Assembly: GCF_021729155.1 (NCBI RefSeq)
Contig: NZ_JAJQYA010000028.1
Coordinates: forward strand, 1-64,000
Origin: Membranihabitans marinus
Lineage (GTDB): Bacteria > Bacteroidota > Bacteroidia > Chitinophagales > Saprospiraceae
Direction: 5' to 3'
Length of the DNA: 64,000 nt
The translations under genes and the position numbers were made by a program. This document shows, piece by piece, positions 25,816-34,626 of the stretch. The first letter of the stretch is position 1. Each line of letters begins with the position of its first letter. The notes beneath the pieces are model-generated. The model was not told the DNA's origin and ran no database searches. It was given only the letters and a program-made list of their open reading frames with translations.

Positions 25816-27012
25816 ATGACACCATCAGAAAAATATGTAGCAGATTTATGTGAAAAATCTTTTTTACCATTTTGGAGTTTTCCCAACCCTTTAGGCAAGA
25901 AGGACAAAGAATTATGCGATGTGCTCGTTGTATGCGGTAGCACAATCCTTTTGATTTCTGTTAAAGATATACAAGTATCTAGCCACAAAGATAAAAGCAT
26001 CCAATACTCAAGATGGGTTAAAAAGGCTGTGGACGATTCAATTCAACAGCTTTATGGAGCAGAAAGATTCTTGAAAAATGTTGATGACGTAACATTAAAG
26101 AATCGGACCACGAAGGTTGCTCTACCAGATAAAAATGAACGAACCATTTATAGAATCGCTATTGCTTTTGGAAGTGATTATGATTTTCCATTGCCTATGG
26201 GAATGAATAATAGGGGTTTTGTACACATATTTGATGAACAATCAACAGCTACTATTATCAGTGAACTTGACACAATAACAGATTTTACAAGATATCTAAC
26301 AGCAAAAGAAAAATTTCTTAGTTCAAATCATATGTTACTTCCAGAGGAAACGGATTTCTTTGCTCTTTATATTCAGACAGGACTTGAGTTCGATTATCCA
26401 GTAGATTCAATTGCTGGTTCTGGTGGGCTTTGGGAAAGTTACATTAAGTCAGAAGATTATAGTGATTGGAGAAAAAGAATTGCACCTAGTTTTATTTGGG
26501 ATTATATGATAAACCAATTACACGCTTATCACATAAAAGATGAAACAAATGATCAGCAAATTCAAGATTTAGAAAATGCAATCCGAATAATAAATCTAGA
26601 GGACAGGATAAATAGAACTGAATTAGGTTTAGCTCTTGATGATGCTATTAAAAAAAAGTCAATTGGTAGAATGCTTCTCCCACAGCCAGGTGCCAATCAT
26701 ATGTATGTATTTATGCCTCTAACACAAAAAAATTGGGAAGGGAAAGAGAGAGAATTAGAGTTGAGATGCATTGTCGCTCGATACTTAAACCCATCTGTAA
26801 TTACAGTTATTGGACTAGCTTTTGGATCCAACGGAAAGGATGAGAGCGTCTATGATATTTGTTACCACTACATTCCTGAGGTTTCTGATGATTTTGTTAA
26901 GCACGCTAAAGAGATTCAAAAAGAACTTGGATATTTCAAAAATTCTTTACAATCTAGTAATTCTGATTATTCATTGAAAGATTTTGATGGATTTGGAATT
27001 AATAAACAATAG
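25816..27012 (+). CDS. Uncharacterised protein with nuclease-like N-terminus
   Basis: A 398-residue protein downstream of AbiEii on the same strand (61-bp gap). Residues 30-51 (ELCDVLVV...LLISVKD) resemble a PD-(D/E)xK core: Asp35 on one strand and S48-V-K50 on the next. The usual acidic residue before x-K is Ser here, so nuclease activity is uncertain. The rest, including ESYIKSEDYSDWRKRIAPSFIWDYM (about 212-236), is not recognised. Context suggests a defence cargo gene; it may or may not belong with AbiE. Confidence 0.5.
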   Translation: MTPSEKYVADLCEKSFLPFWSFPNPLGKKDKELCDVLVVCGSTILLISVKDIQVSSHKDKSIQYSRWVKKAVDDSIQQLYGAERFLKNVDDVTLKNRTTKVALPDKNERTIYRIAIAFGSDYDFPLPMGMNNRGFVHIFDEQSTATIISELDTITDFTRYLTAKEKFLSSNHMLLPEETDFFALYIQTGLEFDYPVDSIAGSGGLWESYIKSEDYSDWRKRIAPSFIWDYMINQLHAYHIKDETNDQQIQDLENAIRIINLEDRINRTELGLALDDAIKKKSIGRMLLPQPGANHMYVFMPLTQKNWEGKERELELRCIVARYLNPSVITVIGLAFGSNGKDESVYDICYHYIPEVSDDFVKHAKEIQKELGYFKNSLQSSNSDYSLKDFDGFGINKQ

Positions 27013-27104
27013 TTTCAGGTTTAGATTTAGCTAATCTGTATTAGTGTACTGTGTTTTAACTAAAAACACTTCCATTATTTAAAATACCGTTCAGCACATT
27101 GCCC

Positions 27105-27283
27105 CTCCATTCCGCGAAAAGCTACATTTCGGCAAAAAAGCTTCCCTAAAAAGTCTTGGACACCATCCACAATTTCTCCTTTCCATTCCGTTGACCCTTC
27201 CCGATGCTCTGGGAAGGAACACTGCATTCCCATCCGAAATCGTGAACGAAGTCCGCCCCATCGGAATTCCATTTAATCATTTG
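27105..27283 (-). pseudogene. Degenerate gene remnant, shared with the right arm
   Basis: This stretch aligns by eye, with many substitutions and small indels, to 58624-58807. Read on the minus strand both give a similar peptide (SFPEH...EWK...QD...LF.RN.AFR), in different or interrupted frames, so both look like decayed copies of one short gene. The family is not recognised. Confidence 0.5.
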
Positions 27284-27672
27284 GTGCCACTTCCTATGTA
27301 TTGGTACTTCACAAAAGCCTTTAGGTCTACTCCCGCACCCTCACTGTCCCTCCCTTTTTTTGATAGCAAAATACCAACATTTGGAAGTTGAACGGAATGC
27401 ATAAGCCAGTCGTGCCTCCTTTTTATAAATCCTTATCAATTCCAAATATTGAAACTGTATCAGCAACAAAAAAAGGTAACAGCGAGGGCGCTATGGGAAG
27501 TAAATCTAAAATGAATCTTATGAAATCATACAAAACATCAAAAAGGAAGCGGCACCAAAAAAAACAAAAAAGGAAAACGCTCAAGATATAATAAGTAAAT
27601 CACTTCAAAAAAATAGAAACGCAAACTGTCTGAATGGTTCAGATAGCATTATTAATCTTTAAATATTTTATT
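27284..27672. other. Region upstream of ssb, no convincing gene
   Basis: The only notable frame (27388-27591, 67 codons, very Lys-rich) lacks recognisable features. A small hairpin (TCTGAA/TTCAGA, about 27630-27644) precedes ssb. The ssb promoter should lie here. Confidence 0.4.
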
Positions 27673-28017
27673 ATGAGTACTTTAAAAAATCACGTACAGT
27701 TAATCGGAAACGTTGGACAGGAACCAACCATTACCAACCTTGAAAGCGGAAAAAAAGTAGCCCGTTTATCAATCGCCACCAACGAACACTACAAAAACAG
27801 CAAAGGCGAAAAGGTACAGTCCACCGACTGGCACACGGTTGTAGCTTGGGGCAAGACTGCCGAGATTATCGAAAATTATGTATGTAAGGGAAAGGAAATA
27901 GCCCTAACGGGAAAACTACGAACCCGAAGCTATACCACCGAAGACGGAAACCAGCGCTATGTAACCGAGGTGGAAGCCAATGAAATCCTATTACTAGGAA
28001 GCAAAAGCGATAAATAA
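27673..28017 (+). CDS. ssb: Single-stranded DNA-binding protein
   Basis: A 114-residue OB-fold protein: NHVQLIGNVGQEP, SIATNEHYKNSKGEKVQSTDWHTVVAWGKTAEIIENYVCKG-type segments and GKLRTRSYTTEDGNQRYVTEV are all canonical SSB. It is short, lacking the long acidic C-terminal tail of chromosomal SSB, as is common for element-encoded SSBs that protect transferred single strands. The start is the ATG at 27673; the longer frame from 27634 adds an unrelated leader. Confidence 0.92.
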   Translation: MSTLKNHVQLIGNVGQEPTITNLESGKKVARLSIATNEHYKNSKGEKVQSTDWHTVVAWGKTAEIIENYVCKGKEIALTGKLRTRSYTTEDGNQRYVTEVEANEILLLGSKSDK

Positions 28018-28093
28018 TCCTAAAAAGCAAAGAGGACGTTCCCTTGGAAAGTTTCGCCCTCTTTTAATTATTAACCCTTTAAATAAGCTAATA

Positions 28094-28543
28094 ATGAAAA
28101 GCAAAGTTAATGAAATAGCCATAAGTTACAGCGGAAGCACCAAAGCAAATTTACTTCCCAAGATCACCTGTTCCCAAAGTGCGGCAGATTTAGCCTATAG
28201 CCATTGGAACAAAGAAACAATCGAACTACACGAAACCTTTAAAATACTATTGCTCAATAATGCCAATAAGGTAAAAGGGATTTATGAGGTTTCCAACGGG
28301 GGGATTACCGGCACTTTAGTAGATGTGCGCATCTTATTTGCCGTACTCTTAAAGAGTCTCACTACCGCAGTAATTTTATTACATAACCATCCGAGTGGAA
28401 CCTTAAAACCAAGTGAAGCGGATAAACGCCTGACCCAAAAAATTAAAAAAGCAGGAGAGTTACTTGATATTAAAGTTCTAGACCATTTGATAATTTCTCC
28501 CGATGGCGACTATTACAGTTTTGCAGATAACGGAATCCTTTAA
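28094..28543 (+). CDS. radC: RadC-like JAB/MPN domain protein
   Basis: A 149-residue JAB/MPN metalloprotein with the LLHNHPSGTLKPSEAD motif (HxHPSG...D, zinc ligands). It is shorter than chromosomal RadC because it lacks the helix-hairpin-helix N-terminus, the usual form in conjugative elements. Its exact role there is not settled. It follows ssb in an apparent operon (76-bp gap). Confidence 0.88.
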   Translation: MKSKVNEIAISYSGSTKANLLPKITCSQSAADLAYSHWNKETIELHETFKILLLNNANKVKGIYEVSNGGITGTLVDVRILFAVLLKSLTTAVILLHNHPSGTLKPSEADKRLTQKIKKAGELLDIKVLDHLIISPDGDYYSFADNGIL

Positions 28544-28553
28544 AATCACGCTT

Positions 28554-28751
28554 ATGATTTATCTAAATTTCACCGACTTGAGCGAGGAGACTCAAAACCG
28601 ACTTTTGGAAAATTCTAAAAAAGATGTAGAACAAAAATTTGGGGAGGACATCCGCAAATACGTAAAGGAAAATTATACCAGTTTTGAAACGATGATTGAA
28701 GAAGAAGCCATACGGAATTTATATTCTTATACGTTTGTATTCAACATTTGA
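28554..28751 (+). CDS. Small hypothetical protein of the ICE
   Basis: A 65-residue acidic, helical protein (MIYLNFTDLSEETQNRLLENSKKDVEQKFG...) starting at the ATG at 28554, 11 bp after radC. A frame extended upstream would overlap radC by 40 bp. Similar small acidic proteins are frequent beside radC in Bacteroidetes conjugative elements; function not known. A terminator follows. Confidence 0.65.
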   Translation: MIYLNFTDLSEETQNRLLENSKKDVEQKFGEDIRKYVKENYTSFETMIEEEAIRNLYSYTFVFNI

Positions 28752-28772
28752 ATTTTAAAAATTACGAATAAA

Positions 28773-28801
28773 ACACCGCTATATTGTAGCGGTGTTTTTT
28801 T
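28773..28801 (+). terminator. Terminator after the ssb-radC unit
   Basis: ACACCGCTA (28773-28781) pairs with TAGCGGTGT (28787-28795), followed by a run of T to 28801. Confidence 0.92.
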
Positions 28802-28984
28802 GTTGGATTAGTTCTAGTTCCATAAAAATTATTATCTTTAGTTTGCTGAAATTCAGCATTCAATTTTACGTAGGGTTATCCTTTTTTTGACTTTCGCCGA
28901 TAATCCTGCCCATCGAAAAATTACATAACAGGAAATTATTTTCCTCAAAATGGCAATTGGATTTTGATCCAAATTGTACGGAAT

Positions 28985-29180
28985 TTTGTTCGCCCCAGGC
29001 GAACGAAAAGGAGTAGCAAGAGGGTAACACGCGATGCGATGTTTAGTACTTCTTTTTGCTTTTAAGATATTGGTAATCAGTATTTTGAAAAATTGGAAAA
29101 TTCCTTGCTTCCTACAATTTGCGACAAATGCCCTGCAAACGCCTATTTTTAGGGAATAATTTGCGACAAATCGGCGAATT
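28985..29180 (+). other. Probable oriT region upstream of mobA
   Basis: Non-coding sequence directly before the mobilization genes. It holds the inverted repeat GTTCGCC/GGCGAAC (28988-28994, 28998-29004) and two exact 14-bp direct repeats, AATTTGCGACAAAT, at 29116-29129 and 29158-29171, the second ending 9 bp before the mobA start. These are plausible binding sites for the accessory mobilization protein, and the hairpin marks a nic-proximal structure. The nick site was not identified. Confidence 0.5.
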
Positions 29181-29561
29181 ATGGACTCATTTATCGGTAT
29201 CAGGTTTAAAAAAGAAACGGCAAAACGTTTTCAGGAATTTTCAAGAACACACTTCAAATCACACACCGAAGCATTGGAGACAATGCTCGACTTTTTCTTC
29301 TACAACGAGATCTCCCCAAAAGAAAAACTAGGGCCTACCGGAAGAACCATAGAAGCGAAACTTTTAAAAAGGATTAATGCTGTTATCGCCATAATGCGAG
29401 ATGTGGAAAAGACACAAACCAAACCCACTGTAGCAATGATTCAATCGCTGTTTGAAATAGAAGAACCCAAAAAGAAACCCTTGATTGTGGAAAAGAAATA
29501 TGCCAAAGAACAACCTAAAGTAAGGTTTCAGGAAAAGCAAAATCATCATAACGAACACTAA
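29181..29561 (+). CDS. mobA: BfmA/BtgA-type mobilization accessory protein (MobA)
   Basis: A 126-residue basic protein with an N-terminal ribbon-helix-helix-like segment (FIGIRFKKETAKRFQEFSRTHFKSHTEALETMLDFF) like the BfmA/BtgA relaxosome accessory proteins, and a Lys-rich C-terminus. It probably binds the direct repeats just upstream and recruits the relaxase. It overlaps nothing and is 11 bp before mobB. Confidence 0.8.
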   Translation: MDSFIGIRFKKETAKRFQEFSRTHFKSHTEALETMLDFFFYNEISPKEKLGPTGRTIEAKLLKRINAVIAIMRDVEKTQTKPTVAMIQSLFEIEEPKKKPLIVEKKYAKEQPKVRFQEKQNHHNEH

Positions 29562-29572
29562 ATTTTTGAGCT

Positions 29573-30604
29573 ATGTACATCACGATCACACCTCAAAAAC
29601 TGGGAGGGAATTATTCACAAAGTTCAGGTGATTTTGTGGGTTACCTGGAAAAAGAAAACGAAGGCTTAGAGCCTTCTGAAATGGAAGATTTTTTTAATCA
29701 ATATGATGATCAAATTTCCGCGGAAGAAGTGTTAAAGGATATCGATGGTAACGGTGCGAAACTCAAAAAGACCGAACCCAAATTTTATTCCATTACGGTC
29801 AGCCCTTCTAAATATGAATTAAAACGGTTACAGAACAGCAGCGAAGATTTAAAAAGATACACCCGTGAGCTGATGAAGGATTATGTAGCCTCCTTTAACC
29901 GTGAAATCAATGGACTACCTATTCGTATTGAAGATATTAAGTATTACGCAAAAATAGAACACCAGCGTACCTTCAAAGGCACAGATTGGCAGATTAAAGA
30001 AAACCAGCCCTATGCCACTCAAATCCTTCAGCTTAAAAATGAGATCCGGCACTTGAAAACACAGGGTAGGGAGGGGGAAATTAAATCCCTACAACGAAAG
30101 ATCTCCAAATTGGAAAGGGAAGCGCCCCATCAGCAGGATGGAAAGCGTATCGTTCAGGGAATGCCAAAATCCGGAAACCAAAGCCATATCCATATCATTG
30201 TAAGCCGAAAGGATGCCTCCAATACCTTTAGCCTTTCCCCGGGGAGCAAGCATAAGGCATCGGAAGTCGAGATGCACGGGAAGACTGTAAAACGAGGCTT
30301 TGACCGTGACCAATTTTTTGAGCGTGCGGAAAAGACCTTTGATAGGATTTTTGGTTACCAACGAAACTTTACCGAGACCTATAAAGCAAGAAAGGATTTC
30401 GTCAAGAACCCGAAAGTCTATTTTGCATCGCTGATGAAACTGCCAACCAATGAAAAAGCGATTGCCTTTAAAATGATGAGAGAAAGTGGTGCTCCAATGC
30501 AGCCCAGCATTCCGGTTTCTCAGGCGCAATTGGCAATGAAAGTTTTTAACCGTCTACACCGGGGCGTGGAAGTAGCCATCAAATCAAGTTCCATTGGTAT
30601 TTAA
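29573..30604 (+). CDS. mobB: Relaxase/mobilization protein MobB (DUF5712)
   Basis: Nicks oriT and leads the transferred strand. The 343-residue protein begins MYITITPQKLGGNY and has SGNQSHIHIIVSRKD (about 200-214), a HxH metal motif of relaxases, followed by the DUF5712 C-terminal region with GYQRNFTETYKARKDFVKNPK. The tyrosine nucleophile is not certain; Tyr2 or a later Tyr are candidates. It lies between MobA and the coupling protein, as in Bacteroidetes mobilization operons. Confidence 0.85.
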   Translation: MYITITPQKLGGNYSQSSGDFVGYLEKENEGLEPSEMEDFFNQYDDQISAEEVLKDIDGNGAKLKKTEPKFYSITVSPSKYELKRLQNSSEDLKRYTRELMKDYVASFNREINGLPIRIEDIKYYAKIEHQRTFKGTDWQIKENQPYATQILQLKNEIRHLKTQGREGEIKSLQRKISKLEREAPHQQDGKRIVQGMPKSGNQSHIHIIVSRKDASNTFSLSPGSKHKASEVEMHGKTVKRGFDRDQFFERAEKTFDRIFGYQRNFTETYKARKDFVKNPKVYFASLMKLPTNEKAIAFKMMRESGAPMQPSIPVSQAQLAMKVFNRLHRGVEVAIKSSSIGI

Positions 30605-30619
30605 TTTAATTCTAATAGT

Positions 30620-32203
30620 ATGTATGTAGATCATCTCTTTACCGTTCTTTCCATCATTGGTCTAACCAGTGCTTTGTTTTATGGTGGGTATCAACTTTCC
30701 AACTATGCATTCCTAATAAACAACCTGTTATTGTTTGTATTGGCTTATTTTTTACAAACATCCAATAATTTGATTTTAGTATTGTTGAAAATTGTCTGTC
30801 CGCTTTTGCTAATCAATACGGCATTGTACGTTTTCTTACATAAAAGGAAAAACTCAAAAAATAGTGACCATAGGTATCAAGTGGATTTTGCCACGAGCAA
30901 CGGAAATTTCAAACTGGACAATATTAAACGTGGGGCATCCATCATCGGTTCTGCGGGAAGCGGAAAAACCGAAAGTGTGGTCTATGGATTCCTAAAACAT
31001 TTCCAAAAAGAAGGTTTTTGTGGAATTATTCACGATTATAAGGATTTTGAACTGACGGAAATGGCGTATCCACTTTTTAAGGATGGGGATATTCCGTTTA
31101 AGGTGATTTCCTTTGATAAAATAATCCATCGGGTTAATCCCATTGCTCCACGCTATTTAGAGAATGAGGAAAGTGTGAATGAGGTTTCACGGGTACTTAT
31201 CGAGAACCTATTGGAGCAAAGGGAAGCTGGCACCACCGGAACTACTAAATTTTTCAATGATGCTGCGGAAGGATTAATTGGTGGACTCATTTGGAAACTG
31301 AAAACGACCTATCCCCAATTCTGTACCCTTCCACATTTAATTTCTATTTATCAATATCTGGACACCGACAGCCTGATACAGTTTTTGGAAACAAATACCA
31401 CCTCACGGGCTATGGCAGATGCATTTATTAGTGGTAAGGATTCGGAACGGCAGACCGCTGGGGTAAAAAGTACCTTGGCCAATGCACTCAAGCGTATCAG
31501 TACGCAACGGATCTTTATGGCGTTGTCGGCAGATGAAGTGCCGCTTAATATCAATAGTAAAGAAAATCCTGCGGTAATTTCAATCGTCAATAATCCCAAG
31601 TTTGAAAGCTCGTATTCTCCGGTGATTGCTACCATTGTCCATACCATTACCAAACAAATGAGCGTACGGAATTCCAACCCTTCATTCCTGTTAATGGAAG
31701 AAGCGCCGACTATTCGATTATTGAATATGCATCGTATTCCGGCAACATTGCGGAGCTATAATATTTCTACGGTCTATGTGATGCAGGATAAGATCCAGAA
31801 CGATATGATGTATGGAGATAAGGCAAGCAAGGCGATATTGAGCAATCTTTCCTATCAGTTTTTTGGAAAGGTCAACGACCCGGACACCGCAAAATATTAT
31901 GAACGTTTTTTTGAAATCATTAAAGACCCGACTAAAAGTATAAGCCGTGGCCATAACCTCGATTTTGATACCCGTATAACCACAGGGGAAAAGGAAATTC
32001 CAAAAATCAGGGCGGATGTTTTCTTTCGTTTAAAGCAGGGGGAGTTTATTACTTATGCAGATGGGACTGACAAAAAAGTGCAGTTTAAATTAGCAAAGAT
32101 TCAAAGGGGTTTACCAGAGAATTTAAAGCAGTTTTCTCAAACTGATCTGGAGACTAATTTTGAGCGGATTTATGAGGAGGCAAGATCGATTTTCAACTGT
32201 TAA
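30620..32203 (+). CDS. mobC: Type IV coupling protein MobC (TraG/VirD4-like ATPase)
   Basis: A 527-residue membrane-anchored ATPase that links the relaxosome to the secretion channel. It has two N-terminal membrane segments (about 5-65), Walker A GSAGSGKTES (about 113-122), and SNPSFLLMEEAPTIR as Walker B, with DKIQNDMMYGDKAS and SNLSYQFFGKVND, all typical of T4CP/MobC proteins of this group. It is the last gene of the mob operon; a very AT-rich cargo cassette starts 155 bp later. Confidence 0.9.
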   Translation: MYVDHLFTVLSIIGLTSALFYGGYQLSNYAFLINNLLLFVLAYFLQTSNNLILVLLKIVCPLLLINTALYVFLHKRKNSKNSDHRYQVDFATSNGNFKLDNIKRGASIIGSAGSGKTESVVYGFLKHFQKEGFCGIIHDYKDFELTEMAYPLFKDGDIPFKVISFDKIIHRVNPIAPRYLENEESVNEVSRVLIENLLEQREAGTTGTTKFFNDAAEGLIGGLIWKLKTTYPQFCTLPHLISIYQYLDTDSLIQFLETNTTSRAMADAFISGKDSERQTAGVKSTLANALKRISTQRIFMALSADEVPLNINSKENPAVISIVNNPKFESSYSPVIATIVHTITKQMSVRNSNPSFLLMEEAPTIRLLNMHRIPATLRSYNISTVYVMQDKIQNDMMYGDKASKAILSNLSYQFFGKVNDPDTAKYYERFFEIIKDPTKSISRGHNLDFDTRITTGEKEIPKIRADVFFRLKQGEFITYADGTDKKVQFKLAKIQRGLPENLKQFSQTDLETNFERIYEEARSIFNC

Positions 32204-32357
32204 TATTACTAGAATCCAAATTATTAAACCTTTACCTATCTGAAAATTGATTAAATAAACTGATAATAAGCAAAAAGTGTGGAATTAGTTAAATATATTT
32301 GTGAATTCAAATAAAATTTGTATATGCGATTTTATCTTTGAAAACTAATTTAACTAG

Positions 32358-33617
32358 ATGGATCTTAAAGAATTACATAAAAATATTGGAACTGCAAAGG
32401 ATAATAGGAATAATCCAATACACGATTGGTATAGATTTACGGCAGGATTTTCATATAAATTAGTTCAGAAAATAATAGAATTGGAAGAACTAGGAGATAA
32501 AGACTGTATATATGAATGTTTTGCAGGGTGTGGGACAACATTAGTTTCTGCTCAGAAAAATGGTATTCCTGCTGTAGGTAATGAAGGTCAAGAATTATTA
32601 TACAATGTAATAAAAGCAAAATTGGATTGGTCTGTAAACATAAATTCCTTGAAGCAGTTTATGTTGAAAATAGAGTTGTCTATAGAAAATGGAACCTACG
32701 AAAAGCCTTACCACCAACTGCTTAAAACGCTTTACACAGATAGCAACTTATTTCAATTATATTATATTAGAGATTTCATTACTGATAGTAAACTGGAAAA
32801 TAATTGTAAAGTTTTTTTAAACTTAGCATTAACCCAAACATTACATAAAGTAAGTATTCATCCTATTGCAATCCCTTATATATCAAGAAGTAAAATGTTA
32901 AGTGGTAATCTTACTGCTTATGATACTTTCAAAAATACTGTTTTTAAAATGATAGAGGATTTAGCAACAGTAGATGGGATGAGTAATTGTACGAATATTT
33001 ATAGACACGACTCTCGCAAGAGAAATGAAAAAATTGAAACTGATAGCTGTTCAATATCAATTACTTCTCCGCCGTATTTAAATAATTTAGATTATGGAGA
33101 GGTTTCTAAGGTTTGTTCTCATTTTTTCGGTTATACCAATGACTGGAATGAAATTACTGAAAAGGTTAGAAAGGAATTGGTGACAGGCGCTACAACACAT
33201 TACAAAGAATCCGAATTCGATTTGGAACAGTGGAAAAGTAGTGATTTTTATATTAAAAATAAAAGTATCATTGATAAACTATTACCCGATATTAAAAAAA
33301 TTGAAGAAATTAGTAAAACTAGAAAGGGAAGGAAAAGTTTTCATATCCTTGCCTTGTATTACTTTCAAGATATGTACAAAGTATTTTTAGAAATGCGACG
33401 AGTTTTGAAAGAAGGTAGTAAGGCATATTTGGTTTTAGGAGATTCGGCACCATACGGTATTTTTATAGATACAACTAAAATTTTGGGAGAAATTGCTAAG
33501 AATTGCGGTTTTAAAGGTTATGAAATAATTAAAATTAGAGAAAGAGGCACTAAGTGGCAGTCACTTACTTATAGACATAATATTAAATTGTCAGAAAACA
33601 TATTGATACTTGATTAA
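32358..33617 (+). CDS. SAM-dependent DNA methyltransferase (N4/N6 type)
   Basis: A 419-residue DNA methylase with the SAM-binding motif I ECFAGCGTT (53-61) and the catalytic motif TSPPY (236-240); SPPY is most usual in N4-cytosine enzymes. Motif I comes before SPPY with about 175 residues between, so the order is not the beta class. A second strand pair KAYLVLGDSAPYGIF follows. It begins a tight four-gene cassette; the next gene starts at a TTG overlapping its stop by 8 bp. Codons are far richer in A/T than those of the mob and tra genes. Role: likely self-marking in a defence system. Confidence 0.82.
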   Translation: MDLKELHKNIGTAKDNRNNPIHDWYRFTAGFSYKLVQKIIELEELGDKDCIYECFAGCGTTLVSAQKNGIPAVGNEGQELLYNVIKAKLDWSVNINSLKQFMLKIELSIENGTYEKPYHQLLKTLYTDSNLFQLYYIRDFITDSKLENNCKVFLNLALTQTLHKVSIHPIAIPYISRSKMLSGNLTAYDTFKNTVFKMIEDLATVDGMSNCTNIYRHDSRKRNEKIETDSCSISITSPPYLNNLDYGEVSKVCSHFFGYTNDWNEITEKVRKELVTGATTHYKESEFDLEQWKSSDFYIKNKSIIDKLLPDIKKIEEISKTRKGRKSFHILALYYFQDMYKVFLEMRRVLKEGSKAYLVLGDSAPYGIFIDTTKILGEIAKNCGFKGYEIIKIRERGTKWQSLTYRHNIKLSENILILD

Positions 33618-34626
33618 AAGATTACCTAATATTAGCTTATTTCCCGAGGAAGTTTTACCATTTCTTACTGATAAAGAAGTATATCAGTATTATAATAAAG
33701 GATGGTCATTTTCAAATATCTACTATTTAAAACCCATAAGGGATATTTATCTTATAATAAAAAAAAATAAAACTGAAGATTTAAATAATAAGTTTATAAG
33801 GTATGAATATCTTAAAATAACTAAAGATCTAAGCAAAGAATGGTCTGAAAGAAAAATATTAGAATATGTCAATGCAATAAAAAATTTTGGACTCATTGAT
33901 GGAAATTATAAAGTCCAGAAAAATATTTTCATTAATTCTGCTTTAGGAAATGAATTATCCGATGAAGATTTGCAAGATTTCAAAGACATATTTTTTGAGT
34001 TTTTTAGGTTTAAAGAGATAGCCACTTGGTATCTAATTTCCGATTCTAAAAAACAATTAGATATTAATGAGGTAACTATTCCGGACTTAATAGAAAAGTC
34101 CCGTCTTATGTATGCTATAAAGGAAGATAAATTTTTTAATAAATTCTTATTCTCTCTAGAGGATGTGTCGAAAGTATATGTGATTCCTCCAAAAGACTCT
34201 CATCTAATGCGGTTTATTGAAGTTTTTTATAAATGGGGTACAACACTTAACTTCATTGAAAAATTTAATCTAAATTCAGTAAATATTAAAACTTTTGAAA
34301 ATAGAGAAATCACTTGTACTTACTTTATAAGGCCTTTCAAGAATTTCGATTTAATGAAGTTTATTCAAAAGCATTTCCAGTATCAAAGACAAATTTCTTT
34401 ACCAGAACTAATTTTTAGTATATGTCAAAATTTTCACTATGCAGTAGATGAGATAAAATCTTTTCTAATTAATGAAATTCAATTCAATGATAAATTTACT
34501 TATGAAAGAACGTCAGCGGTATTTATCGTTAAAGGCAAGAATAAAAGTGAACAAATAAAATCGGCTACATATCTATATCCATTAATAGATAATAGTTATG
34601 TGTCACATATTATAGTAAGAAAATGA
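33610..34626 (+). CDS. Unknown protein of the methylase-ATPase-PIN cassette
   Basis: A 338-residue protein that I do not recognise. It begins at a TTG codon overlapping the methylase stop by 8 bp (MIKRLPNISLFPEEVLPFL) and ends overlapping the ATPase start by 4 bp. It is rich in Phe, Ile and Lys with predicted mixed alpha/beta structure; no membrane segment or catalytic motif is evident. The middle (about 60-110) could be a winged-helix-like region (SKEWSERKILEYVNAIKNFGLIDG). It could be a specificity or scaffold subunit; that is inference. Confidence 0.6.
   Translation: MIKRLPNISLFPEEVLPFLTDKEVYQYYNKGWSFSNIYYLKPIRDIYLIIKKNKTEDLNNKFIRYEYLKITKDLSKEWSERKILEYVNAIKNFGLIDGNYKVQKNIFINSALGNELSDEDLQDFKDIFFEFFRFKEIATWYLISDSKKQLDINEVTIPDLIEKSRLMYAIKEDKFFNKFLFSLEDVSKVYVIPPKDSHLMRFIEVFYKWGTTLNFIEKFNLNSVNIKTFENREITCTYFIRPFKNFDLMKFIQKHFQYQRQISLPELIFSICQNFHYAVDEIKSFLINEIQFNDKFTYERTSAVFIVKGKNKSEQIKSATYLYPLIDNSYVSHIIVRK

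Noticed and set aside
27388-27591. Lys-rich 67-codon ORF before ssb
   Set aside because: Composition reflects an A-rich tract; no similarity, no clear start signal.
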